From positions 1-52,481 of the forward strand of contig NZ_AYXG01000123.1 of assembly GCF_000564855.1 (NCBI RefSeq): a stretch of 52,481 nt of DNA, read 5' to 3'. Shown in pieces: positions 23,625 through 31,262 of this stretch; the stretch's first letter is position 1, and each line of letters starts with the position of its first letter. The notes beneath the pieces are model-generated. The model was given only the letters and a program-made list of their open reading frames with translations, had not been told where the DNA came from and made no database searches. Source of the DNA: Actinokineospora spheciospongiae. Its GTDB lineage: Bacteria; Actinomycetota; Actinomycetes; Mycobacteriales; Pseudonocardiaceae. The position numbers and the translations under genes are program-made.

Positions 23625-24694
23625 TGGGCCAGGGCCTCCTTCGTCGCGGCCTCGTACGCGGCGGCCAGCTCGGGGTCGCGGGCCGACAGGGCGTCGGCCA
23701 GCTCGGCCACCACGCGGCACTGCTTCACGGTGGCGTCGTCCTGCATCTTGCCGTCGATCATGACCGCGCCGGTGCCGTCGCCCATGGCCTCGATGACCCG
23801 GCGGGCCCAGGCGACGTCCTCCGCCGACGGGGAGAAGACCTTCTTGGCGATGGCGATCTGCTTGGGGTGCAGGCTCCACGCGCCGACGCAGCCGAGCAGG
23901 AACGCGTTGCGGAACTGGTCCTCGCAGGCGACCACGTCGGCGATGTCGCCGAACGGGCCGTAGTACGGCAGGATTCCGGCCGCGGCGCAGGCGTCGACCA
24001 TCCGCGCCACCGTGTAGTGCCACAGGTCCTGCTGGTAGGTGGCGCGACCGGTGGTCAGGTCGTCGCCGGTGGGGTCCTGGCGCACCAGGTAGCCGGGGTG
24101 GCCGCCGCCGACCCGGGTGGTCTTCATCCGGCGGCTGGCGGCGAGGTCGGCCGGGCCCAGCGAGATGCCCTGCATCCGCGGGCTGGCGGTGGCGATGTCC
24201 TCGACGTTCGCCACGCCCGAGGAGGTCTCCAGCAGCGCGTGCACCAGGATCGGGCGGGACACGTCCGCGCGGGCCTCGAGCTGGGCGAGCAGGCGGTCGA
24301 CGTAGTGGATGTCCGCGGCGCTCTCCACCTTCGGCACCATGATCACGTCGAGCTTGTCGCCGATGTTGGTGACCAGGGTGATCAGGTCGTCGAGCACCCA
24401 GGGGGAGTCGAGGCTGTTGATCCGCGTCCACAGCTGGGTCTCGCCGAAGTCGGTGTCCCTGGCGATCCGCACCAGGCCCTCGCGGGCGGCCTCCTTGCGG
24501 TCGGCCCGGATGGCGTCCTCCAGGTTGCCCAGGACGACGTCGGCCTGCGCGGCCATGTCCGGCACCTTCGCGGCCATCTTCTCGTTGCTCGGGTCGAAGA
24601 AGTGGATCATGCGCGAGGGCCGGAACGGGATCTCCCGCACCGGCTCGGGCGCACCCACCGCGAGCGGGCGGAAGAAGTCCTTCGGTGAACGCAT
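23621..24694 (-). CDS. CitE-family lyase, Mcl1 (malyl-CoA/methylmalyl-CoA lyase)-like
   Basis: A 357-aa HpcH/HpaI aldolase-family protein, about 70 residues longer than its downstream paralogue. [19 protein letters not shown] replaces the short N-terminus. Active-site segments [39 protein letters not shown] and [13 protein letters not shown] are complete. By resemblance it cleaves malyl-CoA or beta-methylmalyl-CoA to glyoxylate and an acyl-CoA, with Mg2+. GGAGG precedes the ATG at 24694. It is divergent from the APH-like kinase and is first in a two-gene unit. Confidence 0.87.
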   Translation of the reverse strand: MRSPKDFFRPLAVGAPEPVREIPFRPSRMIHFFDPSNEKMAAKVPDMAAQADVVLGNLEDAIRADRKEAAREGLVRIARDTDFGETQLWTRINSLDSPWVLDDLITLVTNIGDKLDVIMVPKVESAADIHYVDRLLAQLEARADVSRPILVHALLETSSGVANVEDIATASPRMQGISLGPADLAASRRMKTTRVGGGHPGYLVRQDPTGDDLTTGRATYQQDLWHYTVARMVDACAAAGILPYYGPFGDIADVVACEDQFRNAFLLGCVGAWSLHPKQIAIAKKVFSPSAEDVAWARRVIEAMGDGTGAVMIDGKMQDDATVKQCRVVAELADALSARDPELAAAYEAATKEALAQ

Positions 24695-24774
24695 CGAGCC
24701 TCCGTTCGATCACGTGGTTAACCAGCCGGTAACCGCCTGGGAGTTGTAGTCGACCACGGCCGGTGGCGGACCGC

Positions 24775-24780
24775 CATTGT
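24775..24780 (+). promoter_or_regulatory. -10-like CATTGT, leaderless start of APH-like gene
   Basis: CATTGT ends 7 bases before the ATG at 24788; no ribosome site is present. Confidence 0.35.
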
Positions 24781-24787
24781 GGTTTCC

Positions 24788-25633
24788 ATGACACGTGATC
24801 CCTTGATCGTCCCGCCCGCGTTCGCCCGGCACTGGGTGTCCGAAGGTGAGCACGAGTGGGTGGCGGGGCTGCCCGCGCAGGCCGCGGCGGCGATGCGCCG
24901 GTGGGACCTGACCGCCGACGGGGAGCCGCTGCACGGCTGGTGCGCGGTCGTGCTCCCGGTGCGCGCCGCCGACGGCACCCCGGCCATGTTGAAGATCACC
25001 CGGCCGCACCCCGAGGCCGAGCACGAGGCGCTGGCCCTGTCCACCTGGGACGGCGACGGCGCGGTCCGGCTGCTGGCCGCCGAGCCGTGGGAGCTGCTGC
25101 TCGAACGGCTCGACCCGGCCCACTCCCTCGACGACGAGCCGCTGCCGGTGGCGCTGGGGGTGATCACCTCCCTGCTGCGCCGCCTGGACCGCCCCGCCCC
25201 GCCGCGGCTGCGCGCGCTGCGCGACGTGGCCGCCCGGTGGGTGCGCGAGCTGCCCGAGGGGGACGCGCCCGCCGAACTGGTCGAGCAGGCCGTGGCCTAC
25301 TGCGCGGAACTGGGCCCGCGCGCCGGGGACCGGCTGGTCAACGAGGACCTGCACTTCGAGAACGTGCTGCGCGGTGAGCGCGAACCGTGGCTGGTGATCG
25401 ACCCGAAGCCGCTGGCGGGCGACCCCGAGTTCGGCCTGATCGCGCTGCTGTGGAACCGGTGGGAGGAGTCGTCGGTGCCCGACCGGCTGGCCGCGGTCGT
25501 CGACGCGGCGGGCCTCGACCACGACCTGGCCCGCCGCTGGGCGTTCGTGCGGGCGGTGGAGAACTGGTCCGATCCGGACTCCGAGGACCCCGCGACCCTG
25601 ACCGCCCCGGCGATCGCCCGGGCCCTGGCGTGA
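24788..25633 (+). CDS. APH(6)/hydroxyurea-phosphotransferase-like kinase
   Basis: A 281-aa kinase-fold protein of the aminoglycoside/hydroxyurea phosphotransferase family (streptomycin 6-kinase type). The catalytic loop reads LVNEDLHFENVL, where the usual HGDxHxxN is partly altered (N-E-D-L-H-F-E-N). The metal-binding motif follows as VIDPKPLAGDPEFGL. The ATP-binding lysine is likely in AMLKITRPHPEAEHE. Such proteins occur in most actinobacteria without clinical-type resistance, so a metabolic phosphotransfer role is as likely as resistance. I prefer ATG 24788 to GTG 24779 because of the spacing to CATTGT. Confidence 0.82.
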   Translation: MTRDPLIVPPAFARHWVSEGEHEWVAGLPAQAAAAMRRWDLTADGEPLHGWCAVVLPVRAADGTPAMLKITRPHPEAEHEALALSTWDGDGAVRLLAAEPWELLLERLDPAHSLDDEPLPVALGVITSLLRRLDRPAPPRLRALRDVAARWVRELPEGDAPAELVEQAVAYCAELGPRAGDRLVNEDLHFENVLRGEREPWLVIDPKPLAGDPEFGLIALLWNRWEESSVPDRLAAVVDAAGLDHDLARRWAFVRAVENWSDPDSEDPATLTAPAIARALA

Positions 25634-25783
25634 GCAGCGGACCGGGTGCACCGCACCGGGTTCGCGGGAACGCCGCGCCGCCCGGCGCCGCGGCAGCCGA
25701 CGGGGGCTCCCGCCGACCCGCGCGGGCGCCGTGGGCTCCGCCACCGCACCGGCGCCCGGGCGGTGTGACCGGCCGCGGGCGAC

Positions 25784-25789
25784 TAGCCT
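25784..25789 (+). promoter_or_regulatory. -10 element TAGCCT, leaderless start of MgtE-N/CBS gene
   Basis: TAGCCT ends 6 bases before the GTG at 25796. Confidence 0.55.
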
Positions 25790-25795
25790 GGCCGG

Positions 25796-27070
25796 GTGGC
25801 CGGCAAGAGCAAGGTATTCGTGGCCCAGCTCCTGGGCCTGCCGGTCTTCGGACCGGACGGGGAGTCCATCGGCAAGCTCCGCGACCTGGTCGCCGGGCTG
25901 CGGACGGACGCGCAGCCCCCGCGCGTGCTGGGCGTGGTGGTGGAGCTGGCGACCCGGCGGCGGGTGTTCGTGCCCATGCTGCGGGTGACCTCGATCGACG
26001 CGGGCGCCATCACCCTGTCCACCGGTTCGGTGAACATGCGGCACTTCACCCAGCGGCCCAACGAGGCCCTGGTGGTGGGGCAGCTACTGGACGCGCGCGT
26101 GCACGTGACCGCGACCGGCAGCCCGGCCGTGGTGGTGGACGTGGCGATGGAGCCGACCCGCACCCGCGACTGGGTCATCGACCGGGTGGCGATCCGCGAG
26201 CGCACCGGCAGGCTGGTGCGGCGCGGGCCGGTGCAGGTGGTCGACTGGTCGCAGGTGCGCGCGCCGGGGGTGCTGGAGCTGGCCGGGCACCCGCAGGCCG
26301 CGCACCAGCTTCTGGCGGTGTTCGACTCGATGCGGGCCGCCGACGTGGCGACCGCGCTGCAGGACCTGCCGTCGAAGCGGCGCTACGAGGTGGCCGACGC
26401 CCTCGACGACGAACGGCTCGCCGACGTGCTCGCCGAACTGCCCGAGGACGACCAGATGGACCTGCTCAAGCACCTCGACGAGGAGCGCGGCGCGGACGTG
26501 CTCGGGGCGATGGACCCCGACGACGCCGCCGACCTGCTCGCCGAGCTGTCCGACCGGGACAAGGAGCGGTTCCTCGAACTCATGGAGCCCGCGGAGTCCG
26601 CCCCGGTCAAGCGACTGCTGGAGTACTCCTCCGACACCGCGGGCGGGCTGATGACCCCGGAGCCGATCGTGCTCACCCCGGACTCCTCCATCGCCGAGGC
26701 GCTGGCGCGGGTGCGCAACCCGGACATCACCCCGGCGCTGGCCAGCATGGTGTTCGTCTGCCGCCCGCCCAGCGCCACCCCCACCGGCCGCTACCTGGGC
26801 TGCGTGCACATCCAGCGGCTGCTGCGCGACCCCCCGTTCGACCTGGTGGCGGGGGCGGTGGACAAGGAGCTGACCAGCCTGCGGCCGGACGCGTCGCTGC
26901 TGGAGGTCACCCGCTACTTCGCCAACTACAACCTGGTCTGCGCCCCGGTCGTCGACGACGAGGAGCACCTGCTCGGCGCGATCACCGTCGACGACGTGCT
27001 GGACCACCTGCTGCCCGAGGGCTGGCGGGAGCGGCAGTCGCGGCACACCGGGGTGGGCACCCGTGCCTGA
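25796..27070 (+). CDS. PRC-barrel, MgtE N-terminal and CBS-domain protein (Rv1232c-like)
   Basis: A 424-aa soluble protein. An N-terminal PRC-barrel-like module (GLPVFGPDGESIGKLRDLVAG) precedes MgtE-N helical repeats. LPSKRRYEVADALDDERLAD and LLAELSDRDKERFLELME are the classic superhelix units. Two CBS motifs follow (TAGGLMTPEPIVL, LLGAITVDDVLDHLLP). No transmembrane segments follow, so unlike MgtE it is not a channel and may only sense Mg2+ or nucleotides. It overlaps the DUF1003 gene by 8 bases. The pair matches the order Rv1232c-Rv1231c, from memory. Confidence 0.88.
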   Translation: MAGKSKVFVAQLLGLPVFGPDGESIGKLRDLVAGLRTDAQPPRVLGVVVELATRRRVFVPMLRVTSIDAGAITLSTGSVNMRHFTQRPNEALVVGQLLDARVHVTATGSPAVVVDVAMEPTRTRDWVIDRVAIRERTGRLVRRGPVQVVDWSQVRAPGVLELAGHPQAAHQLLAVFDSMRAADVATALQDLPSKRRYEVADALDDERLADVLAELPEDDQMDLLKHLDEERGADVLGAMDPDDAADLLAELSDRDKERFLELMEPAESAPVKRLLEYSSDTAGGLMTPEPIVLTPDSSIAEALARVRNPDITPALASMVFVCRPPSATPTGRYLGCVHIQRLLRDPPFDLVAGAVDKELTSLRPDASLLEVTRYFANYNLVCAPVVDDEEHLLGAITVDDVLDHLLPEGWRERQSRHTGVGTRA

Positions 27071-27599
27071 GCCCACCTCCCGCAGGCGCCTCGACCAGCC
27101 CAGGGCCCCGCGCGGGTTCAAGCTGACGATCGACCCGGACACCTTCGGGCGGCTGTCGGAGAACCTGGCCCGGTTCCTGGGCACCGGGACGTTCCTGTTC
27201 TGGCAGACGCTGATCGTGATCACCTGGATCGTGCTGAACCTGGTGGCGGTGTCGCTGCGGTGGGACCCGTACCCGTTCATCCTGCTCAACCTGGCCTTCT
27301 CCACCCAGGCCGCGTACGCCGCGCCGCTGATCCTGCTCGCGCAGAACCGCCAGGACGACCGCGACCGGGTGTCGCTGGACGAGGACCGGGCGCGGGCCGC
27401 GCAGACCAAGGCCGACACCGAGTTCCTCGCCCGCGAGCTGGCGGCGCTGCGGATCGCGGTCGGCGAGGTGGCCACGCGCGACTACCTGCGCGGGGAGCTG
27501 GAGAAGCTGCGGTCGGACCTCAGCGGCGACATCAAGCGCAAGAAGCAGCGGCCGGAGCAATCGCGGGACGAGACCCGGCGCAACGAGATCTCGCACTGA
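27063..27599 (+). CDS. DUF1003 membrane protein
   Basis: A 178-aa protein with two close transmembrane segments (WQTLIVITWIVLNLVAV and FILLNLAFSTQAAYAAPLIL). A long charged coiled-coil-like tail then runs through RQDDRDRVSLDEDRARAAQ to the end. This is the DUF1003 arrangement, cytoplasmic-membrane proteins of unknown role often next to Mg2+-related genes. GTG 27063 lies inside the preceding gene, indicating coupled translation. Confidence 0.88.
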   Translation: MPEPTSRRRLDQPRAPRGFKLTIDPDTFGRLSENLARFLGTGTFLFWQTLIVITWIVLNLVAVSLRWDPYPFILLNLAFSTQAAYAAPLILLAQNRQDDRDRVSLDEDRARAAQTKADTEFLARELAALRIAVGEVATRDYLRGELEKLRSDLSGDIKRKKQRPEQSRDETRRNEISH

Positions 27600-27607
27600 C
27601 CGCGGGG

Positions 27608-27633
27608 CCGGGGCGGGCGCGTCCGAGCCCCGG
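27608..27633. terminator. Hairpin between DUF1003 and marR genes
   Basis: CCGGGGC (27608-27614) pairs with GCCCCGG (27627-27633) with a 12-base loop in the convergent gap. Confidence 0.4.
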
Positions 27634-27659
27634 TCTCGGCCGGTGCGGTCGCGGGTGGG

Positions 27660-28112
27660 TCAGTCGGCGAGTTTGCCGCAGAGTTCGCCCAGGTAGGCGA
27701 GCTGCTCGGCGCTGAGGCGGGCCACGAAGTGCTCGGAGACCCCGGCCAGGTGGGTGCGGGAGGCGGTGCGCAGCACGTCGAGGCCGTGGGCGGTGAGGGT
27801 GGCGACCACGCCGCGGCCGTCGCCGGGGACGCGTTCGCGGGCGACCATGCCCGCGCGCTCCAGGCGGTCGACCAGGCGGGTGACGCCGGAGCGCGAGAGC
27901 AGGACCGCGTCGGCCAGTTCGGCCATCCGCAGCCGGTGGTCGGGGGCCTCGGCAAGCTGGACCAGCACGTCGTAGCCGCCCAGGGAAAGCTGCTGCTCGG
28001 CGACCAGTTCGGCCTCCAGGACCCTGGTCACCCTGGCGTGCGCGCGCAGGAACGTGCGCCAGGCGTGCAACTCGGTCCGGGTGGGTCGCACGGACCTGTC
28101 CGGTGCGGTCAC
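27660..28112 (-). CDS. MarR-family transcriptional regulator
   Basis: A 150-aa winged-helix regulator. The DNA-binding part reads LRMAELADAVLLSRSGVTRLVDRLERAGMVAR with wing residues ERVPGDGRGVVATLT. The usual dimerising N- and C-terminal helices flank it. GAGGAGGG precedes the GTG at 28112. It is divergent from mrp, and an 11-bp palindrome ACAACGGTTGT (28184-28194) in the shared promoter region is a candidate operator. The effector is unknown. Confidence 0.9.
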   Translation of the reverse strand: MTAPDRSVRPTRTELHAWRTFLRAHARVTRVLEAELVAEQQLSLGGYDVLVQLAEAPDHRLRMAELADAVLLSRSGVTRLVDRLERAGMVARERVPGDGRGVVATLTAHGLDVLRTASRTHLAGVSEHFVARLSAEQLAYLGELCGKLAD

Positions 28113-28183
28113 GGGCCCTCCTCATCCTGCGCGCGGGGTGACAAGGTTACGGACCGCGCCCGGGTCATCGCACGGCGCCCTTG

Positions 28184-28194
28184 ACAACGGTTGT
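28184..28194. promoter_or_regulatory. Palindrome ACAACGGTTGT between marR and mrp
   Basis: Perfect ACAAC-G-GTTGT inverted repeat preceded by TTG (28181-28183), so TTGACA overlaps it. It fits a MarR-type operator size; binding is inferred. Confidence 0.4.
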
Positions 28195-28235
28195 GGCGCG
28201 TGCCATCCGCGCGGACCGCCCCGGCTACCCGCCCG

Positions 28236-28241
28236 TAGCAT
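28236..28241 (+). promoter_or_regulatory. -10 element TAGCAT, leaderless start of mrp
   Basis: TAGCAT ends 6 bases before the GTG at 28248. Confidence 0.55.
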
Positions 28242-28247
28242 GGGCTG

Positions 28248-29393
28248 GTGACCACAACCGAGCAGGTTCCCAGCGTCGAGGCCGTGCGGAAGGCTCTGGC
28301 GGGCGTGCAGGACCCCGAGATCCACCGCCCGATCACCGACCTCGGCATGGTCAAGGACGTGACCGTGCACCCGGACGGCCGGGTCGACGTCGCCATCTAC
28401 CTCACCGTGGCGGGCTGCCCGCTCCGCGACAAGATCACCAAGGACGTCACCGCGGCGGTGACCGCCCTGGGCGGGGTGCGGTCGGTCGCGGTCGAGCTGG
28501 ACGTGATGAACGACGAGCAGCGGACCGCGCTGCGCAAGTCGCTGCGCGGCGACGCCGAGGAGCCGCGCATCCCGTTCGCCGAACCCGGCTCGCTGACGCG
28601 GGTGTACTGCGTCGCGTCCGGCAAGGGCGGGGTGGGCAAGTCCAGCGTCACGGTCAACCTGGCCGTCGCCATGGCCGCCAGGGGCATCAAGGTCGGCATC
28701 GTCGACGCCGACATCTACGGCCACTCGATCCCGCGCATGGTCGGCTCCCGCGAGAAGCCCACCAAGGTCGAGAAGATGATCCTGCCGCCGGAGGCCAACG
28801 GCGTGAAGGTCATCTCCATCGGCATGTTCACCCCGGGCAACACCCCGGTCGTCTGGCGCGGCCCGATGCTGCACCGCGCGTTGCAGCAGTTCCTCGCCGA
28901 CGTGTTCTGGGGCGACCTGGACGTGCTGCTGCTGGACCTGCCCCCGGGCACCGGCGACATCGCCATCTCGGTGGCGCAGCTCATCCCGAACGCGGAGATC
29001 CTGGTCGTCACCACCCCGCAGCAGGCCGCGGCCGAGGTCGCCGAGCGGGCGGGCTCGATCGCGCTGCAGACCCGCCAGCGGATCGCGGGCGTCATCGAGA
29101 ACATGTCCTGGCTGGAGATGCCCGACGGCACCCGGATGGACGTCTTCGGCTCCGGTGGCGGTCAGCTCGTGGCCGACTCGCTGTCGAAGGCCGTCGGCTC
29201 CACCGTGCCGCTGCTGGGCCAAGTCCCGCTGGACCCGCGCCTGCGCGAGGGCGGCGACGACGGCAAGCCCCTGGTGACCAGCACCCCGGACGCCCCGGCG
29301 GCGAAGGTCCTCACCGAGGTCGCGGGCAAGCTGTCGGTCCGCGCCCGCGGGCTGGCTGGTCGGATGCTGTCGGTCTCCCCGGCCGGTCGCTGA
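28248..29393 (+). CDS. mrp: Mrp/ApbC-type P-loop iron-sulfur carrier
   Basis: A 381-aa ATPase that by family assembles or carries Fe-S clusters. Residues 10-90 form a MIP18/DUF59 domain (VQDPEIHRPITDLGMVK). The deviant Walker A SGKGGVGKSS is at 124-133, with DADIYGHSIPRM, DLPPGTGD and IENMSWLEMPDG following. The CxxC pair found after ENMS in enterobacterial ApbC is absent; the position reads WLEMPDGTRMDVFGSGGG. I recall the same in mycobacterial Mrp (Rv1229c). Divergent from marR, which may control it. Confidence 0.92.
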   Translation: MTTTEQVPSVEAVRKALAGVQDPEIHRPITDLGMVKDVTVHPDGRVDVAIYLTVAGCPLRDKITKDVTAAVTALGGVRSVAVELDVMNDEQRTALRKSLRGDAEEPRIPFAEPGSLTRVYCVASGKGGVGKSSVTVNLAVAMAARGIKVGIVDADIYGHSIPRMVGSREKPTKVEKMILPPEANGVKVISIGMFTPGNTPVVWRGPMLHRALQQFLADVFWGDLDVLLLDLPPGTGDIAISVAQLIPNAEILVVTTPQQAAAEVAERAGSIALQTRQRIAGVIENMSWLEMPDGTRMDVFGSGGGQLVADSLSKAVGSTVPLLGQVPLDPRLREGGDDGKPLVTSTPDAPAAKVLTEVAGKLSVRARGLAGRMLSVSPAGR

Positions 29394-29400
29394 TCCGGCG

Positions 29401-29428
29401 CACCGCCCACGACCCGTCGTGGGCGGTG
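29401..29428. terminator. Bidirectional terminator between mrp and pentapeptide gene
   Basis: A perfect 13-bp stem (CACCGCCCACGAC with its complement) with a two-base CC spacer, between two convergent stops. Confidence 0.7.
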
Positions 29429-29440
29429 TCCCGGCCGTGA

Positions 29441-30831
29441 TCAGGTGCCGGGTCTCCCGGCGGCGGTGATCAGCCCGGCGGGCGGGTTCACGGTGCCGGT
29501 GAAATCCGCCCCCTCGGCGAGGAAGACCTCGTCGGCCTCGGCTCCCGCCGCGAAGGTGGCCCTGGCGAACGTGGCCGGGCCGAGGACGGACAGGCGGCTG
29601 AGGTCGGCCGGGCCGTGGAACGCGGTGTCGGACAGGTCGGCGGTCTCCTCCGCGATGACCTGGACCAGGCTCGCCGTGCCGTGGAAGACCGCGCCGCGCA
29701 GGTCGAGGGTGTCGGTGTCCAGGTGGTCCAGGCGGGTGCGCCCGGTGAACGTGGCGCCCGCGGCGTGGAAGCGGTTCACGCCCACGCCGGACAGGTCCAG
29801 GTCGGTGAAGGTGCCGCCGGACAGGTCGAGGTCGATGTCGGACCAGAACCCGTCGGGCGTGGCGAAGTGCAGGTGGTCGCGCAGGATGGCGACCGCGCGG
29901 CGGTCGGTCGTGCGGCGCAGGTGCGCGCAGATCGCGCTCACGACGGCCCCGCGGCAGCGCGGGTGCGCGATGCCGATCCGGTTGAGGGCGGCCAGCGCCT
30001 CCCCCTGGACGGCGTGGTCGGTCGAGGTCAGCCGCGCGAGATGGGTGGCGAGTGCGGAGTCGACCGCGTGGACGACGGCGGCGGCGAACCGGTCACCGTG
30101 GTCGCCGGTGAACTCCACCCCGGCGAAGTCGGCCCGCTCGAGTGGAACGGCGCCCCGGAAGTCGACCGCCGCAGCGAAGCGGGCCCTGTGGAACCAGGCG
30201 CCGGGCCCGGTGAACGTCACGCCGTCGAACCGGGCGGCACCGGCGAAGTGGGCCCGGCTGAAGTTGGCCGCGGCGGCGAAGACGGCCCCGGTGAACCGGG
30301 CGTCCCGCGCAGGCGCACGTCGGAGAACACCGCGTCGCCGGTGAACCGGGCGCCCCCGAGGTCGGTCGTCCCGGTCACTTCGGCGTAGGACAGGTCGGTG
30401 CGGCCGAGGAACCGCGCCCCGGGGCAGTGCAGGTCGCGGATCACGCACCCGGCGAGGTCCAGGTCGAGCAGGGTCGCGCCGGTCAGGTCCAGGAGGACCG
30501 GGGAGGCGGGGCGGGTGCGGCAGCAGTCGGCGACCAGGTGCTGCACCGCCGCCCGCACCGGTTCGTCCGCGTCGACGGGTGGCCGCCGCAGGTACTCGCA
30601 GCCGATCGCCGCGACGACGCGGAGCAGTGGCTCGCGCAGGAATGCGAGGTGGCGCAGCGCCCGCACCGCGTCGAGCCGGGCGTGCGGGCGGCGGGAGCGG
30701 AGCCCGCGCGCCACCCGGCGCACCCGGTGTTCGAGCAGCCTGCCTGCTGCGGCGCGGCGCTCCCGGGCGAAGTCCAGCCGGTACTCGTCGAGGTGCGGGG
30801 CGGGGAAGCGGAGCGGACGCTCAGGTGGCAT
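29441..30831 (-). pseudogene. Pentapeptide-repeat protein broken by a one-base frameshift
   Basis: Two frames together encode one pentapeptide-repeat protein of about 463 residues. The first part starts at ATG 30831 ([19 protein letters not shown]), overlapping tatB by 11 bases, and runs through DLTGATLLDLDLAGCVIRD and FTGDAVFSDVRLRG. The second part resumes with DARFTGAVFAAAANFSRAHF and ends at 29441. One base is missing near 30301-30308, in a GGG run; adding one G restores RLRGDARFTG, and the total length becomes a multiple of three. It may be a sequencing error or a real inactivation. Function of the family is diverse. Confidence 0.75.
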
Positions 30832-31204
30832 CGGGGTCGATCTTGGGCCGGTCGCCGGGCTTGGGCGGATCGGCCGGGGGGCGGGGGGGTAGCTGGGGCT
30901 GGGTGTCGGCGTAGCCGTTGGGCTTGACGCCGTTGTCGCCGTCGCCGAAGAGGGTTTGGGTGACGATGGTCTTCGGGTCGAAGTTGCGCAGTTGCTGGAG
31001 GTCCTGCAGGGGTTTGCGCAGCTCGTCGAAGTCGGGGCCGAGTTCGTTCTTGAGCTGGTCGCGGGCGCCGGTGGCGTACTCGCGGACCTTGCGGATGGAG
31101 CGGCCCACCCAGGCCGCCGCGGCGGGGAGGCGTTCCGGGCCGAGGATGAACAGGCCCGCGATCCCCAGCACGAGGATTTCCGCCCAGCCGACGCTCTCGA
31201 ACAC
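30821..31204 (-). CDS. tatB: Sec-independent translocase subunit TatB
   Basis: A 127-aa protein with the TatB layout. A short N-terminal membrane helix ([20 protein letters not shown]) is followed by the G-P hinge (LGPERLP), an amphipathic helix ([20 protein letters not shown]) and an acidic, Pro-rich tail. The Glu at position 3, characteristic of TatB, is present. GGGAGG precedes the GTG at 31204. TatB lies beside htrA and sigE as in M. tuberculosis (Rv1221-Rv1224). TatA and TatC are not in the window. Confidence 0.94.
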   Translation of the reverse strand: MFESVGWAEILVLGIAGLFILGPERLPAAAAWVGRSIRKVREYATGARDQLKNELGPDFDELRKPLQDLQQLRNFDPKTIVTQTLFGDGDNGVKPNGYADTQPQLPPRPPADPPKPGDRPKIDPDAT

Positions 31205-31262
31205 CGCTCACCTCCCGCTGTCTGCTGCCCGACGTTGCTGCCCTGACCGCCAGAGTATCCGG

